Translations under genes and position numbers: made by a program | The notes under the pieces: model-generated | The model's database searches: none | The model's input: only the letters and a program-made list of their open reading frames with translations | What the model was told of the DNA's origin: nothing | Source: Paraspadella gotoi | Lineage: Eukaryota; Chaetognatha | Direction: 5' to 3' | Assembly (NCBI GenBank): GCA_051294375.1 | Contig: CM119269.1 | Coordinates: 14,891,918-14,955,917, forward strand | DNA: 64,000 nucleotides | Shown: in pieces, positions 36,769 through 48,991 of the stretch | Numbering within the stretch: position 1 is the first letter of the stretch | How the letters are laid out: every line of letters begins with the position of its first letter

Positions 36769-39700
36769 ATGAAAAGTCGAAAAACCCGCGTCTTTTGTTT
36801 AATTTTTTGTTTACTCGTCGCGAGCTCCATCTGGTTTTCACGACGCGATCTTCGCCTTTTCTACTGGTGGCGCCTCTTCGTCGACCGCCACCTCAGCCGA
36901 GTCTATCGTGGCGCGCCTGAAGTAGGGGTGGCGCCGATCGGCGTCCTCGTCAACGTCTCTGGCTGTGTAATTCCGGAGTTCGATCCCTTCGACGCGTCGG
37001 TGGCGGCGCTGCTGGATTTCGCGGAGGAGGGGAGGGTGTGCCGCGGGGAAGGGACGCGAGTCGAGGTGAGGAGTGGGGAGGGAGGGCGGGGGGAAGTTTT
37101 GTGTCTCTCACTTTTGAATATGGCAGCGTAAGGAGCATGAGGGGGCGACCCCGGCGATCAAAAAATTGTATTCTGTTCGTGATTATTATATTTCTCATGA
37201 CGAAAAGTTGTAAAAACTAGATTAAAAAGGCTAAATAAAAGAATTAAAAAAAAAGCATAATTATCATCATCATAATCATAAACATCGCCGTTGTTTTATG
37301 TTTTATTTAAAGCGGGCGCGACCGAGGTTCACTTTGATTATCGACATCGTTTCCTCACTTATGAACCGGTGGCTCATTGATTAACGCAATCGGCTCGTGA
37401 ATATTAGTTACCGGCTTCTTTCTCAACCCGTTTCCTTCTTAACGGGAAGAGTCAGGACCGCCGTAAACCCCCTTAGGGTCAAATCGTCGCCCCATGTCTG
37501 GTTCCAAGACCAAGATCCAATCAATCGTTGACCAGCGGCCTAAAGAATATATATTGTCTGAAGAATAAGCATTTTACATATATCAAAAATATTTTCCCCT
37601 TGCCTTCGATCCTAAAGGTCAACGGCAGCGTTATCTCTCTCACTTCGTCGACGATCAACTCGGACGCGTCTCCCCATCGATGCACCGTCACTCCTCTTCG
37701 TTTCGATAGTGGGCGTGGCAGCATCGCCGTTTCCTTTGACTTCCGGCCCCACGAACGCCGCGCCGTCGACGCCGAATTCGCGCGCGTCGTCTGTTGGCGC
37801 CGAAACTTTTTGGGCGCCGAATCGAAAGCCTTTGAGAATTTCGTGCCGGTGGGATTCCTAGATCCGAAGAAGGTCGCCGAGAAGGCGGCTAAAGATGCCG
37901 CCTGGGTGGTCAAGAATGCTGCAAGGGCGGCTATGAATGCTGCAAAGGCGATGAAGTATGCAACACGGGTGGAAAAGAAAGGGAATAGGAACCGAGTTGT
38001 CGAGAAGATTGTGACAAAGGAAGACTTTAAAGGAAGGTAATTTTATATCCACCAACAAGTACAATTGTTTCTACATAAATTACAATTTACATAGTGGATA
38101 AATGTGATGAAATTTATAAAATTCAAAATGACTAAGAATAACTAATTGCGTGCATAACAAATTTTACTTACGGTATTATTATGATTATTATGTCATCTTT
38201 CCTTGGGTGGTATACTATACATAGTATTCATTCTTCAATATAAGATAACATCCCCCCAATTTCCCAGCCCACCCCCAGCACCCCCTCGCTACAGCATTCA
38301 CTTGATCGGCATCGATTCCACCTCCCGCCACAATTCTGTCCGCCATTTGTCCAAGACTCGGAAATTTCTAGAGGAGCTGGGAGTCATAGAGTTTTTCGGC
38401 TACAACAAAGTCGGCGACAACTCACAGGCGAACCTCCTGCCGCTGTTGACGGGACTATCCAACGGGTCGGTGTCCGATATGTCGTGGAACTTCGTAATTT
38501 CACGAGACGGCCTCTTTGATTTCGTTTTTGATATATATTTGAACGTTTCGTTTATTGTAATTGACGTTATAGACTTTTTCACATTTTTTATACATATTTC
38601 TCGTTAATTTTTTTTTACTTTAACCAAATAAACGGCCTACTAGTACTACCATCGATAGTATCCAAATATGTTTTCTTGACTTATCTCTCTTCCCTCTTCT
38701 TTCTGCAGCGAAGCCTCCAAGCTTCCTTCATCCAAACTTCCCTTCATCTGGCGAACATTCGACTCTGTAGGGTTCTGGACTCTTTTCGGCGAAGACTGGC
38801 ATGGAGATCGAAGGTCATTCCACATCGAAGGCGACTTCCTGCCAGATCACTTCTTCACTCCGTTTCTCGACGAAATGGAGAACAAGTAAATCAAGGCTCA
38901 CAATGACAATAACAATGACAATAACAATGACAATAACAATAACAATAACAATGACACTAACAATGACAATAACAATAACCATTCCATTTAACTTTTTTTT
39001 TTTAAATCTGAATACAAATACGCGACAAAAAAACTTGACATTAACCGAAAGATTAGCAGAAGTTGTATAATAAAAATGACAAAGATTTTTACGGAACTGG
39101 CTCGAAAAAATATGACACTGTTTTCCGAAAGAGCGCCAATTCTGTTCCTAATGCATATACCGTAGCAAATCCTAAATTCACTTCCCATATAGCTTGGTAA
39201 TATTCAGAACGTCCCATTCGCTTGGACAGCTAATTACTCGTTCACCAACCCTCAGTTCCGGATTAAATCTCCTCAGAATGATGGACTGATGTGTTGGCAT
39301 AAACATGCCAGTGATATGGGGTAGTTATTGCAGGTCCAAAGCCCTGAGCGCTAGCTGTTAGGAGTTGCTTCATATACATATTTCCCCGTTGCCATAATTA
39401 TTATATAATTGAGTTATACATATAACTAGATGCTAAACCTAATCCTTAACCCTTCCCTAATCTCTAACCCTAATCAATAACAAAATTCTAAACCTAAATC
39501 TATATTAATTTTAAATTTAAACTGAAATCTGACGCTTTTGGGAAAGACGACCGACTAAAATTCATATCGTCAAAACAAAAACAAAAAAAAAAACCCCAAA
39601 AACTGATCATTCTGTTTTCCACAGCTATAATTTTTATTTTTTTTCATTTTTTATTAATACCAAAAAGAGTATTAACGAAATCAGAAACAAGTAAAAACAA

Positions 39701-41701
39701 GAAAAAACTAAACTATTAAAACAAACGACACTAATGTTTATAATGGAACCATTAATAAAATGTTTTGAACTAATTCATAAGAAGCTATATAATATAACCT
39801 TCAAGAACAGCTAGAGGGCCATTTATATTTTACCTTCTTTTAACTTTTAGAGGTTTTTCTACTTACCTGGGCGACTGCTATGGAGATCAACTCGCCGGAA
39901 AAAAGATGTACGAGTGGTACGATCTTGTCTTGAAGACCCATTCCAGGCATGAAACATTTCGGGTTTCAGGTAGGGAAAAAAATAACAAAAAAAATAAAGA
40001 GTTGTGAAATTATTAGAAAGTGATTAAAGATGCCTAATGAGAATCTTCTGTAATATGTAAATGAGTTTTTGAGCGTTTTGATGTTGCATCCGCAAGGGCT
40101 TGACAAATGATCACGCCCACATTTGGTATTCCCCGTAAGCATCTCATCCAAACGTCTCCTCCTCCTCTTCCTCCTCCACTCGCGATCGCCTCTTCTCTTT
40201 CCTCTGGTCCGTCGACTGGTCGCACGAGGAGCTGAATCTCCTGAAGCGCGCCGACGCGCCGACGCTGCGCCTGCTGCGGGAGATGAAGAGGATGCGGATC
40301 TTCGAGGAGGACGTGGTGCTCTTTTTCAGGTGGGGTTGAGAAAGATCGCGATCGTCAAATTAGCTGAGATCAATTATAATAAGTTAATTTAAAATTGTAT
40401 TAAAAATGTAATATTGATATTCATATTAAAACTGTGGAGGACGGTCGACGACGACTATGGTCGACGATTCGACCGGCCTTTTCGTCCCCGTTGGGTCACT
40501 TGATATGACCGACGTTTCTCTCTCTTTCTCTCTCTTTCTGACTCATGCTCTCCTCCTTATAAGTTGACACCGTTGGACGATACTCTCTCTCTAATAAACC
40601 TTTCATTGTTATGTACTTATTCTCACATTTTACATTGTAATAAATGTATATTATCACAAACATTGTCTCCTTTTCCAACGTCGCCATAAAACAAATAATA
40701 AGTGATGAATTTTCACGTCATCATACAAAACGTACTTGTGAAGGTCCAGATAAAAATTTGACAAGTTTTCCTTTTCATTGATAATTCACTTTCTTTTCCC
40801 CACATTTCCCCACACGCATTCTCCCCACAGCGACCACGGACTTCGCTTCGGTCGCATCCTAGAAACTCGAATCGGTCGTCAAGAGTCCTCGATGCCCTTT
40901 CTCATTTTCTCCCTTCCTCCCTGGTTCCATCGACGGTTCCAGCCTCTCGTCCACAACTTGAAGACCAACGCCCGACGACTCACGACTCCTTACGATCTCC
41001 ACGAGACGCTCTTGCATCTGTTGCGGCTGCAGGAAGGAGATGCAGCGGAGGACGATGCGGCGCGGCGGCTGCGTAAGGCGAGTACTGAAGCGTCTTCGCA
41101 GCGTCACGCTCAATCACTCTTTGAAGAGGTGCCAGCGTCTCGGACCTGCGCCGCCGCGCGGATTCCCCTGCAGTACTGCTGCTGCGGCGAGACGAGCCTC
41201 GTTTCCGTTGAGAATCCTGACGTCGTCGTAGTCGCCGACGTCATCGTCAAAACTCTCAACGAGATGACGAAGAGAAAGGAAGATCTTTGCGCTAGACTCA
41301 AGTTGAAGGAGATAAAGAGGAGTTACAGGTGTGAAGTTGGTGTAAACTGGAAGGTCTGGCGTTCGAGACTGACACAATGTCATGTCTTTGCAGTTAAAAA
41401 TCGACTGTTTGATTTAATTTATAGAGAAATAAATTGATATTGATCGAGTTCTGTATACTTTTTTTGGCTTTTCAGAAAACAAACGATGGACGGCCAAACG
41501 GAGACGACGACGCTGTTGACGACGATTGCAACGTCACCCGGCGACGGCGTCTTCGAGATGTCAGCCTCTCGAGTCGATGGTCAATGGAGAGTCGACGCGA
41601 ACGAAGTGAACAGGATCGATCGATATGGTTCCAAGTCTTCGTGTCTCTCGTTGGAGGAAAAGTTGTTGCGGAAAATTTGCTTTTGCTATGAGCAGAAATA
41701 A
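36769..41701 (+). CDS. DUF229 family protein (alkaline-phosphatase/sulfatase-like ectoenzyme)
   Basis: Eight exons: 36,769-37,065, 37,618-38,036, 38,268-38,493, 38,709-38,885, 39,851-39,969, 40,140-40,329, 40,831-41,328, 41,476-41,701; about 717 residues, stop TAA. ATG 36,769 opens a signal anchor (VFCLIFCLLVASSIWF), so a type II membrane protein is expected. Family landmarks: CVIPEFDPFD in the stem, IHLIGIDSTSRHNSVRHL with the metal/nucleophile region, LLPLLTGLSNGS, LPFIWRTF..FGEDW, WSVDWSHEELN, SDHGLRFG with the second metal site, and a Cys-rich tail with LQYCCCGE. DUF229 proteins share the alkaline-phosphatase fold; substrates are unknown. Phases agree at all joins except exon 3 to 4, which is one base off with the obvious GTAATT donor; a weaker GG|GTCGGT donor would fix it, or there is an assembly indel. 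Exon 6 carries a Ser run from (TCC)n. Poly(A) signal at 41,921. Confidence 0.85.
38902..38985 (+). repeat. Intronic (ACAATG/ACAATA)n repeat
   Basis: Hexamer-like ACAATGACAATA units for about 84 bp, 16 bases after the exon 4 donor of the DUF229 gene. Confidence 0.85.
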
Positions 41702-41920
41702 GAGGCAGAAGTGGGCGGTGATAGCCCGAAGTGAGAAGCGAAAATGAGAGGTGAAAATGTTGCGGTGAAAGTGAAAATTGATCGACCGAAGAGAAAGAAA
41801 AATGGATGAGATTCGTTAAGACGGGTTTTTGTTGAATTATAATCATTGCATTAATCATTGTCATCCTGTTATTCGTCACTTAAATTACGATTTATTTGTT
41901 ATCACTCATTTATCCGATGA

Positions 41921-41926
41921 AATAAA
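41921..41926 (+). terminator. Poly(A) signal of the DUF229 gene
   Basis: AATAAA 220 bases after the stop codon at 41,701. Confidence 0.6.
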
Positions 41927-41951
41927 GAAGCCACCAGTTAATCTTCCTCTT

Positions 41952-41957
41952 TTTATT
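41952..41957 (-). terminator. Candidate poly(A) signal of the DRC10-like gene
   Basis: TTTATT on +, hence AATAAA on -, 88 bases past the stop at 42,045 and only 25 bases from the opposing signal. Confidence 0.45.
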
Positions 41958-42044
41958 AACTACTTATCAAATTAAATCTCATTATTACGTTTCAACCTAA
42001 AGTCGTTTCTACCGAGAAATGCTCATGGAATCAAACCGATTCCA

Positions 42045-42310
42045 TTACTTCTTTTTTTTCCCGCGACCTTTTTTCTTCAAAGCTTTTAACACGAAACGCG
42101 TTCGCCAAAAACCCTGCGTTGAAAGAAAAACCGCCATGAAATATGTACTTTGTTATGGGTTTACTAGCTTTTATTTTATAAAATGTGCTGTTGAGGCGGT
42201 GTGAATTTACCGCCACAGTGTAAAATAAAAATATTATTTAGATGGGAAAGTGTTTTATAAGATTGGGAAGCAAAAAAAAACTTTTTTTAGATCAAACATC
42301 ATCGTCATCG

Positions 42311-42363
<53 letters not shown>

Positions 42364-43620
42364 TATTAATCCAAGCATGAATGACAAAATCAAAACAAAA
42401 ACAAACGTGTAAAATTGTATCTCAAACGTTTAGCTAATTTTTTACGGTAAGCCTCTTTTTTTCAAGAAAGTTTTTATTTACTCGACTACGTTTTGTTTAC
42501 AACAACGCGCACATAGAACGCTAATTGAACATATGTTCTTAATACAATGCTCTTGAAATATTAGTTAAGGTTATAGAAATTCATACTTTTTTATTCTCAA
42601 ATATTTTCTCGACAAATATTAGAAATAATTAAAAATTATGGATAAGACTGGCAATTTCTGAATAGTATTGATTTCACTACCATTACGTATAATTATTTTA
42701 TTTCCGCCTTTCTCCGGGATTTTTCTCTTCTCTTTTCATCAAAGACCAATTTCTCAAACGGTCTACCATCCAAACCACTTCTCTCCGAACTCGACCACGG
42801 GACCACCCTCCACTTTCTCCACCCGCCCCACCCCAGACCCCCACCCACCTGAATGACCATTGCGCATCTGTTCATGTGCGCGAGTTCATCTTTGGCCGCA
42901 CGCGCCGTCCGTTCTTCCTCCGCTATTCGAGCGTTGATCTCGTTGATGACCGCCTCCACGCGGGCGAACTCGATCTTGGGGGGGGGCGGGGTAAAAAATT
43001 GGGGGGGGGGCAGAAGGGGGAGTTGTCGCTCGATCTTATTAGTAGCTGTTTAAAGGTTTACCTCATTTTCTTTTTCTTTCTTTCTTTCTTTCATTCTATT
43101 TTCTTTCTTTCTCACTTTCTTTCTTTTTTCTCTCTTGACTTTCCTTTTCTTTACTCTTCTCTTCCTTCCCCCCCTCCCCCAATACTCACCTCCATCTCAT
43201 CCAGCCGCTTCCTGATCGGATCGTACTCCGCCTTGACGACGTCGTACTGCACGTCCAGCCTGGTCAGGTCCCGATCGTACTTGTCAATCCAGTTCCCGAT
43301 CTCAGTTTCGATCTTAAACTTCTTTTCTCTCAACGCCCCCTCGCGTTTCATGTGTTCGCCGCTGACGACGACGAGCTCTTTGGTCATAGATTGTTGACGC
43401 TCCTCGTACTTGGTTTGAAGTTCTTGGATTGATAAGATTCCATTGCTTTGATTCGGTTTATTGAAAGATCCAATCACTTGTTAATTTTTTTTCGATTCGA
43501 TATTCAGTTGATTGATTGATTGATAGATCGATTAATTTAACGGATAAAAATCACTATTTGGTTAATTAGATTTAAAAATTCGTCATATTAAACGATTTAT
43601 TAGTTAGATTAATTAATTTC

Positions 43621-43668
<48 letters not shown>

Positions 43669-43692
43669 CTCTCTTCTCTTCTCTCTCTATCT

Positions 43693-43743
<51 letters not shown>

Positions 43744-45480
43744 AACTCTTCACCATTCGACTCCCTCTCTAACTTCGTCTTCTCCGACTCCTTCGCCACA
43801 TCCCGCATCTTCATCTTCTTCAAGAAGGCGTTGGACGCCGAGTGGAGACGCTGTGTGGTTTTCTCGATGGCCGCGTCGAGTCGCTTCACTTCGATCACCA
43901 TTGATTTCTGTGAAGGGGGCGGGGGTGAGGGGGATGAAGGAAAAATTGAAATGTGAAGAGAAATAAAAGAGAAATAAAAGAAAGTGGAACAAGTGGATAA
44001 GAATAAGGGAGTGGTCTTTTCATACAATTGAAACATTCTTTGAAATATTATACCACTTCATTGATAGGGAAGCCAGGTACTCTGGGAGTGAATAAACGAG
44101 ACTGTGTGAGAGTCTTGATTGAAAGCTAGCAGGGACCTGCTATGTCATTATCTTGTAAGAGTGATGGAGGCCTTAAACCACCAAAGCCTGTCCAAAGTCA
44201 GGGGCAAGATAGCTTATTTATTAAATGAATGGATAATTTTTATATTGGTTGAACCAATTTCATAAGTACAGATCTGGTCAAAAAAAGTTTAAACTTTGAA
44301 CCCACTACTATCTCGCTTGTCTGTCATCATATTAATTAAAACTTGGGTTCATTTGAAAGCCGAGACATAAATCTTTTATTCAAGCCCATGACAAGGTTTT
44401 TAGGCTAAATATTATATGCTAAAATAAAGAAGGATCAAAATTTTGTTTTACAATTTATTTTTTTTTGTAAAAAAATTTTTTTTCTATATTTGCTTTTTGT
44501 TTTTTTATATTTATTTACCATGGAAACTTCAAAACAGATAAACCCCAAAACGAAAGTTGTAATTGTTAAGCTTTGGAATAAGGTTTTTCAAACTATAGGA
44601 ACGCCAAACAGTTGCATTTTTTTACAGCCGTTTGTAAAGTTGTCAACAAATTTGAAACAACTGGAGACCTTGGATAAGCTGTTGGAAGCAGTCGGCCTTG
44701 CATGTTTACAGAAAGTAAAGACAGTGACCTGGAAAGTCTTGCAATTCAAGACTGTAAAGCTTCTTCAAATCAGTTGAGAAGAATTTAAGAGAAGAAAGAA
44801 GAATTGTCACCAGTCGTTCAACAGTGAATATGCGGCTTTTCATAGAGGATAGAGCTCTGTAGTAAAATACCACGACAGTCAACCAAATTAAAAAAATTAT
44901 AAAACTCATTTGGTAGGAGCTGAACCCTTCATATTTTTGTAGCCTCTACTACTCTCTCCCTCGTCGCATGGAAGTAGTACTGGAAGCAAATGGTGGTCCG
45001 ATATTAATTAACTGAGTCTTAAAAAGTATTGTTTTCCTTCAAATAACAAAATAAGATGCTTTTATCAGAACTATTAAACTTTTTTTGACCTGATCTGTAG
45101 TGGAGAAAAAGGAAAAATAAGTGAAAGAGAATTAGGAGGAAGATGAAGAATAGGAAGAATCAGTAGAAAATCATGAGAAATAACGACAGATAGAGATGAA
45201 TAAATGAGGAAACGTAAAAGGGAAAAATTGATCAAAAATTGCTTTTGGGAAGTTTGGAAAAGTTGAACGTGATATGAAACCATGAAGACGACGACGACGA
45301 CGACCTCGATTTCCGACCTGACGAGCGTCCAATTTTCTCTTCAGTTCGTCTTCCGTCTTTTTCATTCCTTCTAATTTCGCGGTGATTTGAATTTGATAAC
45401 TGAGGGGAATCGTAACTCACTCACTCACTCATCACTCTTTCTTTCTTTTTTTCTTTCTTTCGCCCTTTCTTTCTTTCGCC

Positions 45481-45570
<90 letters not shown>

Positions 45571-48032
45571 CTCTCGCCCTTTCTCTTTCTCTCTCTCTCT
45601 TCGCAATACGCACGCGATGACGTTCTTGAGGTCGCTTGCGGACGACTGCAATTTAACTAAAAGAAGATCGTCCAGTGTGGTCAAACTACGGATGAAGCGC
45701 AGCGCCCCTCGGGACAAGCAGCACTGCGCCGCCGTGATCAAAGACTGAAACTGCAGAAGAAAAAGCGTTTTAGAAGCACCTGCTGCATCGGCGGATGCAG
45801 CTCTATGGGATGCTGTATCAGAATCAGCAGCATAATCATCGGCTGCTGCATCAGCGGATGTCGCATCAGAGTCTGCTGCATCAGCAAGAGCTGCGATTTC
45901 CTACAAATTATAACAACACAAATGACAGAAACAGCAACATCAAAGATTAACAGCTACAAAACTGATAAAAAAAAAAACAGTATCAACAAATATTATTAAA
46001 CCTTAATTAATATATCCTTAAAAAAATAATATGAAAAATATTTAAGAAAAACGAATTATGCTCCAATATGCTACAATAGGCAAACGAGATTTAAGAACTC
46101 TTATCTCATTCAAAATCATCCACAACATCGAGAACCTTCTCGTCTTCCGCACGAGTCGCCGTCAGTCGAAGAAATTCCTTGACGTTTTTCGCCAACGCGT
46201 TGCACAAAATGAAGAATTTCGAATCATCGAATTCTTTGAGTTTCGAGCGAAGGTGGGAGAAGGTGGACTCTGTCACACTTAGGTGGTTCTGAAAGGGGGG
46301 TTGGAGGCGGTGTTGAAATGGAATAGGGGGGGTGTTAGGTGAGGAAAATGAGAGGAGAGAGGAGGAAGTGAGAAGGGAAGAGGAAGGCAGAGGAGGAAGT
46401 AAGGGAAGGAGAATGGGAAAGTGATCGACCTCCTTCTGAATCAAGAATAAGAAAGGGTGTAAAGTGATCGACCTCCTTCTGAATCAAGTTGCCCCTAAAA
46501 AAATCGATGTCGAGACAGAGCAGTTTGTGGTCGACGACGAGAGCGTCGATCTCTTTGTCGGATTCCGCGGGGATGTGAAGCATCGCGAAGGCCCGTTGGA
46601 GGTCGGCCAGTCTGCGGAGTGGGTGAGGCGAAGGGAAAGGATTAGTAAACGGCTCGGAGAATTAATAAGGTCGGGCGATTGGCTTTATGCGAAAAATTTT
46701 ATCAAAAGTAGAAAAAAAAAAAGAAGCAATATTTCTAAGGCTTGTTGCCTGTTGTCGGGTGAAACTAAAAGGCTTCATTAGGGCATATTAGGTAATGGAG
46801 AAATCAAGGAATATCGGAATGAGTGTGAATTCGATGAGATTAAGAAGAGAGGAGAAGAATGTAATTAAGTTGGAAATGACTCAAACCCGACGGCAGATGC
46901 GAAATCCTCTCTCTGGGATTCAAATCAAGGGATCAATGGACGATGACAAATAAAGGAGAGAAGAGGGAGGGTCCTTTTCACGATAACCTTTGCCTCACTC
47001 TAATCCTCACCCTGACCCAAATAATCGAACAAACACATCGAGGTTAAGAACAAACTCTTTTCTTCTGCAAACAGACACATAATATGTATTACATATGCTG
47101 TCCCGAAGAAAGGTGCGGTATCGTAAATAACTAACGTTAAATAAATTAGATTCTCGGTAGGTTTACCTCAAGGCCTCACCTATAATGACCCCCTTCACGG
47201 GCCTCACCCGTTGTGAAGGACGAAGTGAATTCTTCTCGGTTCCACGAAGATGAGATTGTTAATGTTTGGGAGGAAATTCTTCGGCATGGTCGCCGCGAAT
47301 TCCATGCTCTTCGATGACGCTTCGTTCTTATGAAGGATAAATACATTTTTATTTGACATTAATGTATACCCTGAGTACGAACACGATTCTTAAATAAAAT
47401 AAAACAGTTTGTCGTTTGTTGGTTGTAGCTAATGGGGATCAAATAGTACTTTCAAAGGTTATCATTTTAGCATTATGTCTCCCGCTGATCCAAGATATTA
47501 ATTAATATACAAAAACTCACCAAACCGACTGGGACAGGTTGAGTCGTTTCGGTCGTCGATTCCGCGCTGAATCGAAGCGTAAACAATTAATCAATCGATC
47601 AAGCTATCAACCAAATCGCCATCAATCAAACAATCAATCAAGCTATCAACCAAATCGCCACACTTTATGCTCAAATTGTCTTCGTTGTTATCGTTAACGT
47701 TGTTGCAGTTAACGTTTTTTAGATTAATGGCGCCGCCGACTTTTATCTTCGGGAGTCTGACGATGGGCGTTTGTCTTTTGTCTAACTTTACTTCCGGTTG
47801 GCTGTGAGGCCTCTGGTGAGAAAAACGTCATTTCTTTTGGATTTGCGAGAATGATTTTGAGTGATTTATTAGGCTCAATTTGTAGTATAAAACGAAGTAA
47901 ATGTCTTGGTTACATGGGAATGGGAAATAGTAAGAGGAAGATACATAAATGAAACAAAAAAAATATTTTTACCGATGACTTATCCTTAATATTCGGAAGT
48001 TTAAACGAGACTTTCTTTTCTCCTTGATCCAT
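42045..48032 (-). CDS. IQ-motif coiled-coil dynein regulatory complex subunit (DRC10/IQCD-like)
   Basis: Twelve exons on the minus strand: 48,032-47,973, 47,812-47,664, 47,566-47,521, 47,326-47,208, 46,611-46,473, 46,288-46,136, 45,750-45,614, 45,399-45,318, 43,907-43,754, 43,422-43,190, 42,974-42,849, 42,113-42,045. They sum to 1,467 nt, an unbroken 488-residue frame. Start MDQGEKKVSFKLPNIKD. The middle is helical (HLRSKLKEFDDSKFF, KYEERQQSMTKELVV, KYDRDLTRLDVQYDVVKAEYD). The last splice joins MVIQ to GFWRTRFVLKALKKKGRGKK, making an IQ motif plus Lys-rich tail as in DRC10 (IQCD) and DRC9 (IQCG). Length and the tail favour DRC10. These proteins sit in the nexin link of motile cilia and flagella and may bind calmodulin through the IQ. 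Exon 2 end, the exon 9/10 join and some non-consensus donors (GTCGAT, GTTCTC) are the least certain parts. Large introns hold CT repeats and a Tc1-like element. Confidence 0.72.
42301..42363. repeat. (ATC)n microsatellite
   Basis: ATC repeat of about 60 bp, starting with a few ATCGTC units. Confidence 0.9.
43625..43740. repeat. Intronic (CT)n
   Basis: CT repeat adjoining the donor of the 43,754-43,907 exon on the minus strand (GA)n. Confidence 0.9.
44060..44268 (+). repeat. Dispersed repeat B, copy 2
   Basis: Inverse of 22,190-22,450. It ends exactly where the Tc1-like element begins, so that element may have inserted into it. Confidence 0.8.
44269..45097 (+). mobile_element. Deleted Tc1/mariner-like DNA transposon
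   Basis: 829 bp flanked by TA/TA (44,267-44,268 and 45,098-45,099). The left end CAGATCTGGTCAAAAAAAGT and the inverse of the right end CAGATCAGGTCAAAAAAAGT match over about 25 bp with one mismatch. An internal frame at 44,520-44,600 reads METSKQINPKTKVVIVKLWNK, like the N-terminal helix-turn-helix of a Tc1 transposase, then loses similarity. The catalytic DDE part is absent, so it is non-autonomous. It sits in an intron of the DRC10-like gene. Confidence 0.85.
45425..45600. repeat. (CTTT)n then (CT)n repeat
   Basis: About 175 bp of CTTT and CT units in an intron. Confidence 0.9.
45775..45905 (-). other. GCTGATGCAGCA repeat, possible optional exon
   Basis: A degenerate GCTGATGCAGCA array flanked on the minus strand by TTTGTAG and GCAGCAG|GTGCTT, so it looks like an exon. 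It would encode Ala/Asp-rich (ADAADSDATSADAAADD) or Met/Gln/Leu-rich protein. Including it breaks the phase with the next exon, so I leave it out of the gene model. Confidence 0.35.
46421..46488 (-). repeat. 43-bp tandem duplication of an exon-intron junction
   Basis: GTGATCGACCTCCTTCTGAA plus TCAAG occurs at 46,421-46,445 and 46,464-46,488. The right copy is the end of the 46,473-46,611 exon of the DRC10-like gene, so the donor GAG|GTCGATC is present twice. Confidence 0.85.
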
Positions 48033-48991
48033 TTGGGACGATTAAATGAGTTAATTTGCGGTAATTTTCTAATTTATACCGGGCGCATCTACGATCTAAT
48101 TAATTTTTACTAATCGGCTCAATTTTAGCAATAAAATTTTAGTATCTCTAGTTTTTTTTTCGTTAATTATTTGCACATCGCTAACGTCGCTTCTACCAGC
48201 TAATCGCGCGCGTTTTCCTTCGATTTTACAGTGAGATAGTGAAAAAATAAGCACATCTTTCATTCAAACTTAACTTATATAATATCTAGATACCCTTTTA
48301 CTAATCATCTAAAGGATTTACTGTAATAACAAATTAAATTTGTAATTTCCAGGGCCTCTTATTAGCTCATTCGCTCGACCAACTGTTGAGAGAATTTTTC
48401 CCCCAGATTTCTTGGTAATCTTCTAAGAAGCGAAGAATTTGAGTTGAGCTCGTGTTTAGGAAACGTTCCGTGTTTGCGTTGGATCCGTGATTGAGTCGCG
48501 GCTTTGTTTGCGAGGTATAACCTTGTTTGGTTTTAGCTAAAAACCCAAAAAAATCCGCAGAGGAGATAAAAGAGATTAGGAAATTGTAGCAACCGATTTG
48601 AAAAGTTTTTTCTCCCATATGTCAAAATGTGGGTTCCAAACTCTCATAATGATGCATATTACGGAATTCTTATAAAAAAAAATCGTCACTTCACTAGAGC
48701 TAATAATCTTTATTATTAAAATTATTATCATCTTTGTTATTAAAATACCAACTTCTAAGAATTGATTTAGAGATTCTATATTTGATATGAAAAATAAAAC
48801 GTGATAGGTGGTAGCCATATATTTATAGTTTCGGTGATTAAAATTCAAAACATCAGGGTTGTTCGTGCGCTGGAGATAGAAATTATAATCTTTTAGAAGT
48901 AAACATCGTCTTCTTTGCTCCCATATATATTCTTCCTTCAAAATCGACAAGGACAAAAGCCACTTTCGACGAGCCTCTCGACCGCCTCGCC
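48033..48991. other. Spacer between two minus-strand genes
   Basis: AT-rich spacer of 959 bp. It would contain the 3' untranslated region of the lectin-like gene and the promoter of the DRC10-like gene. No further gene is seen. Confidence 0.5.

Noticed and set aside
39425-39475. CCTAA/CCCTAA-like telomeric sequence
   Set aside because: Only a handful of degenerate units (CTAACCCTAATC) in AT-rich DNA; not a tandem telomere array.
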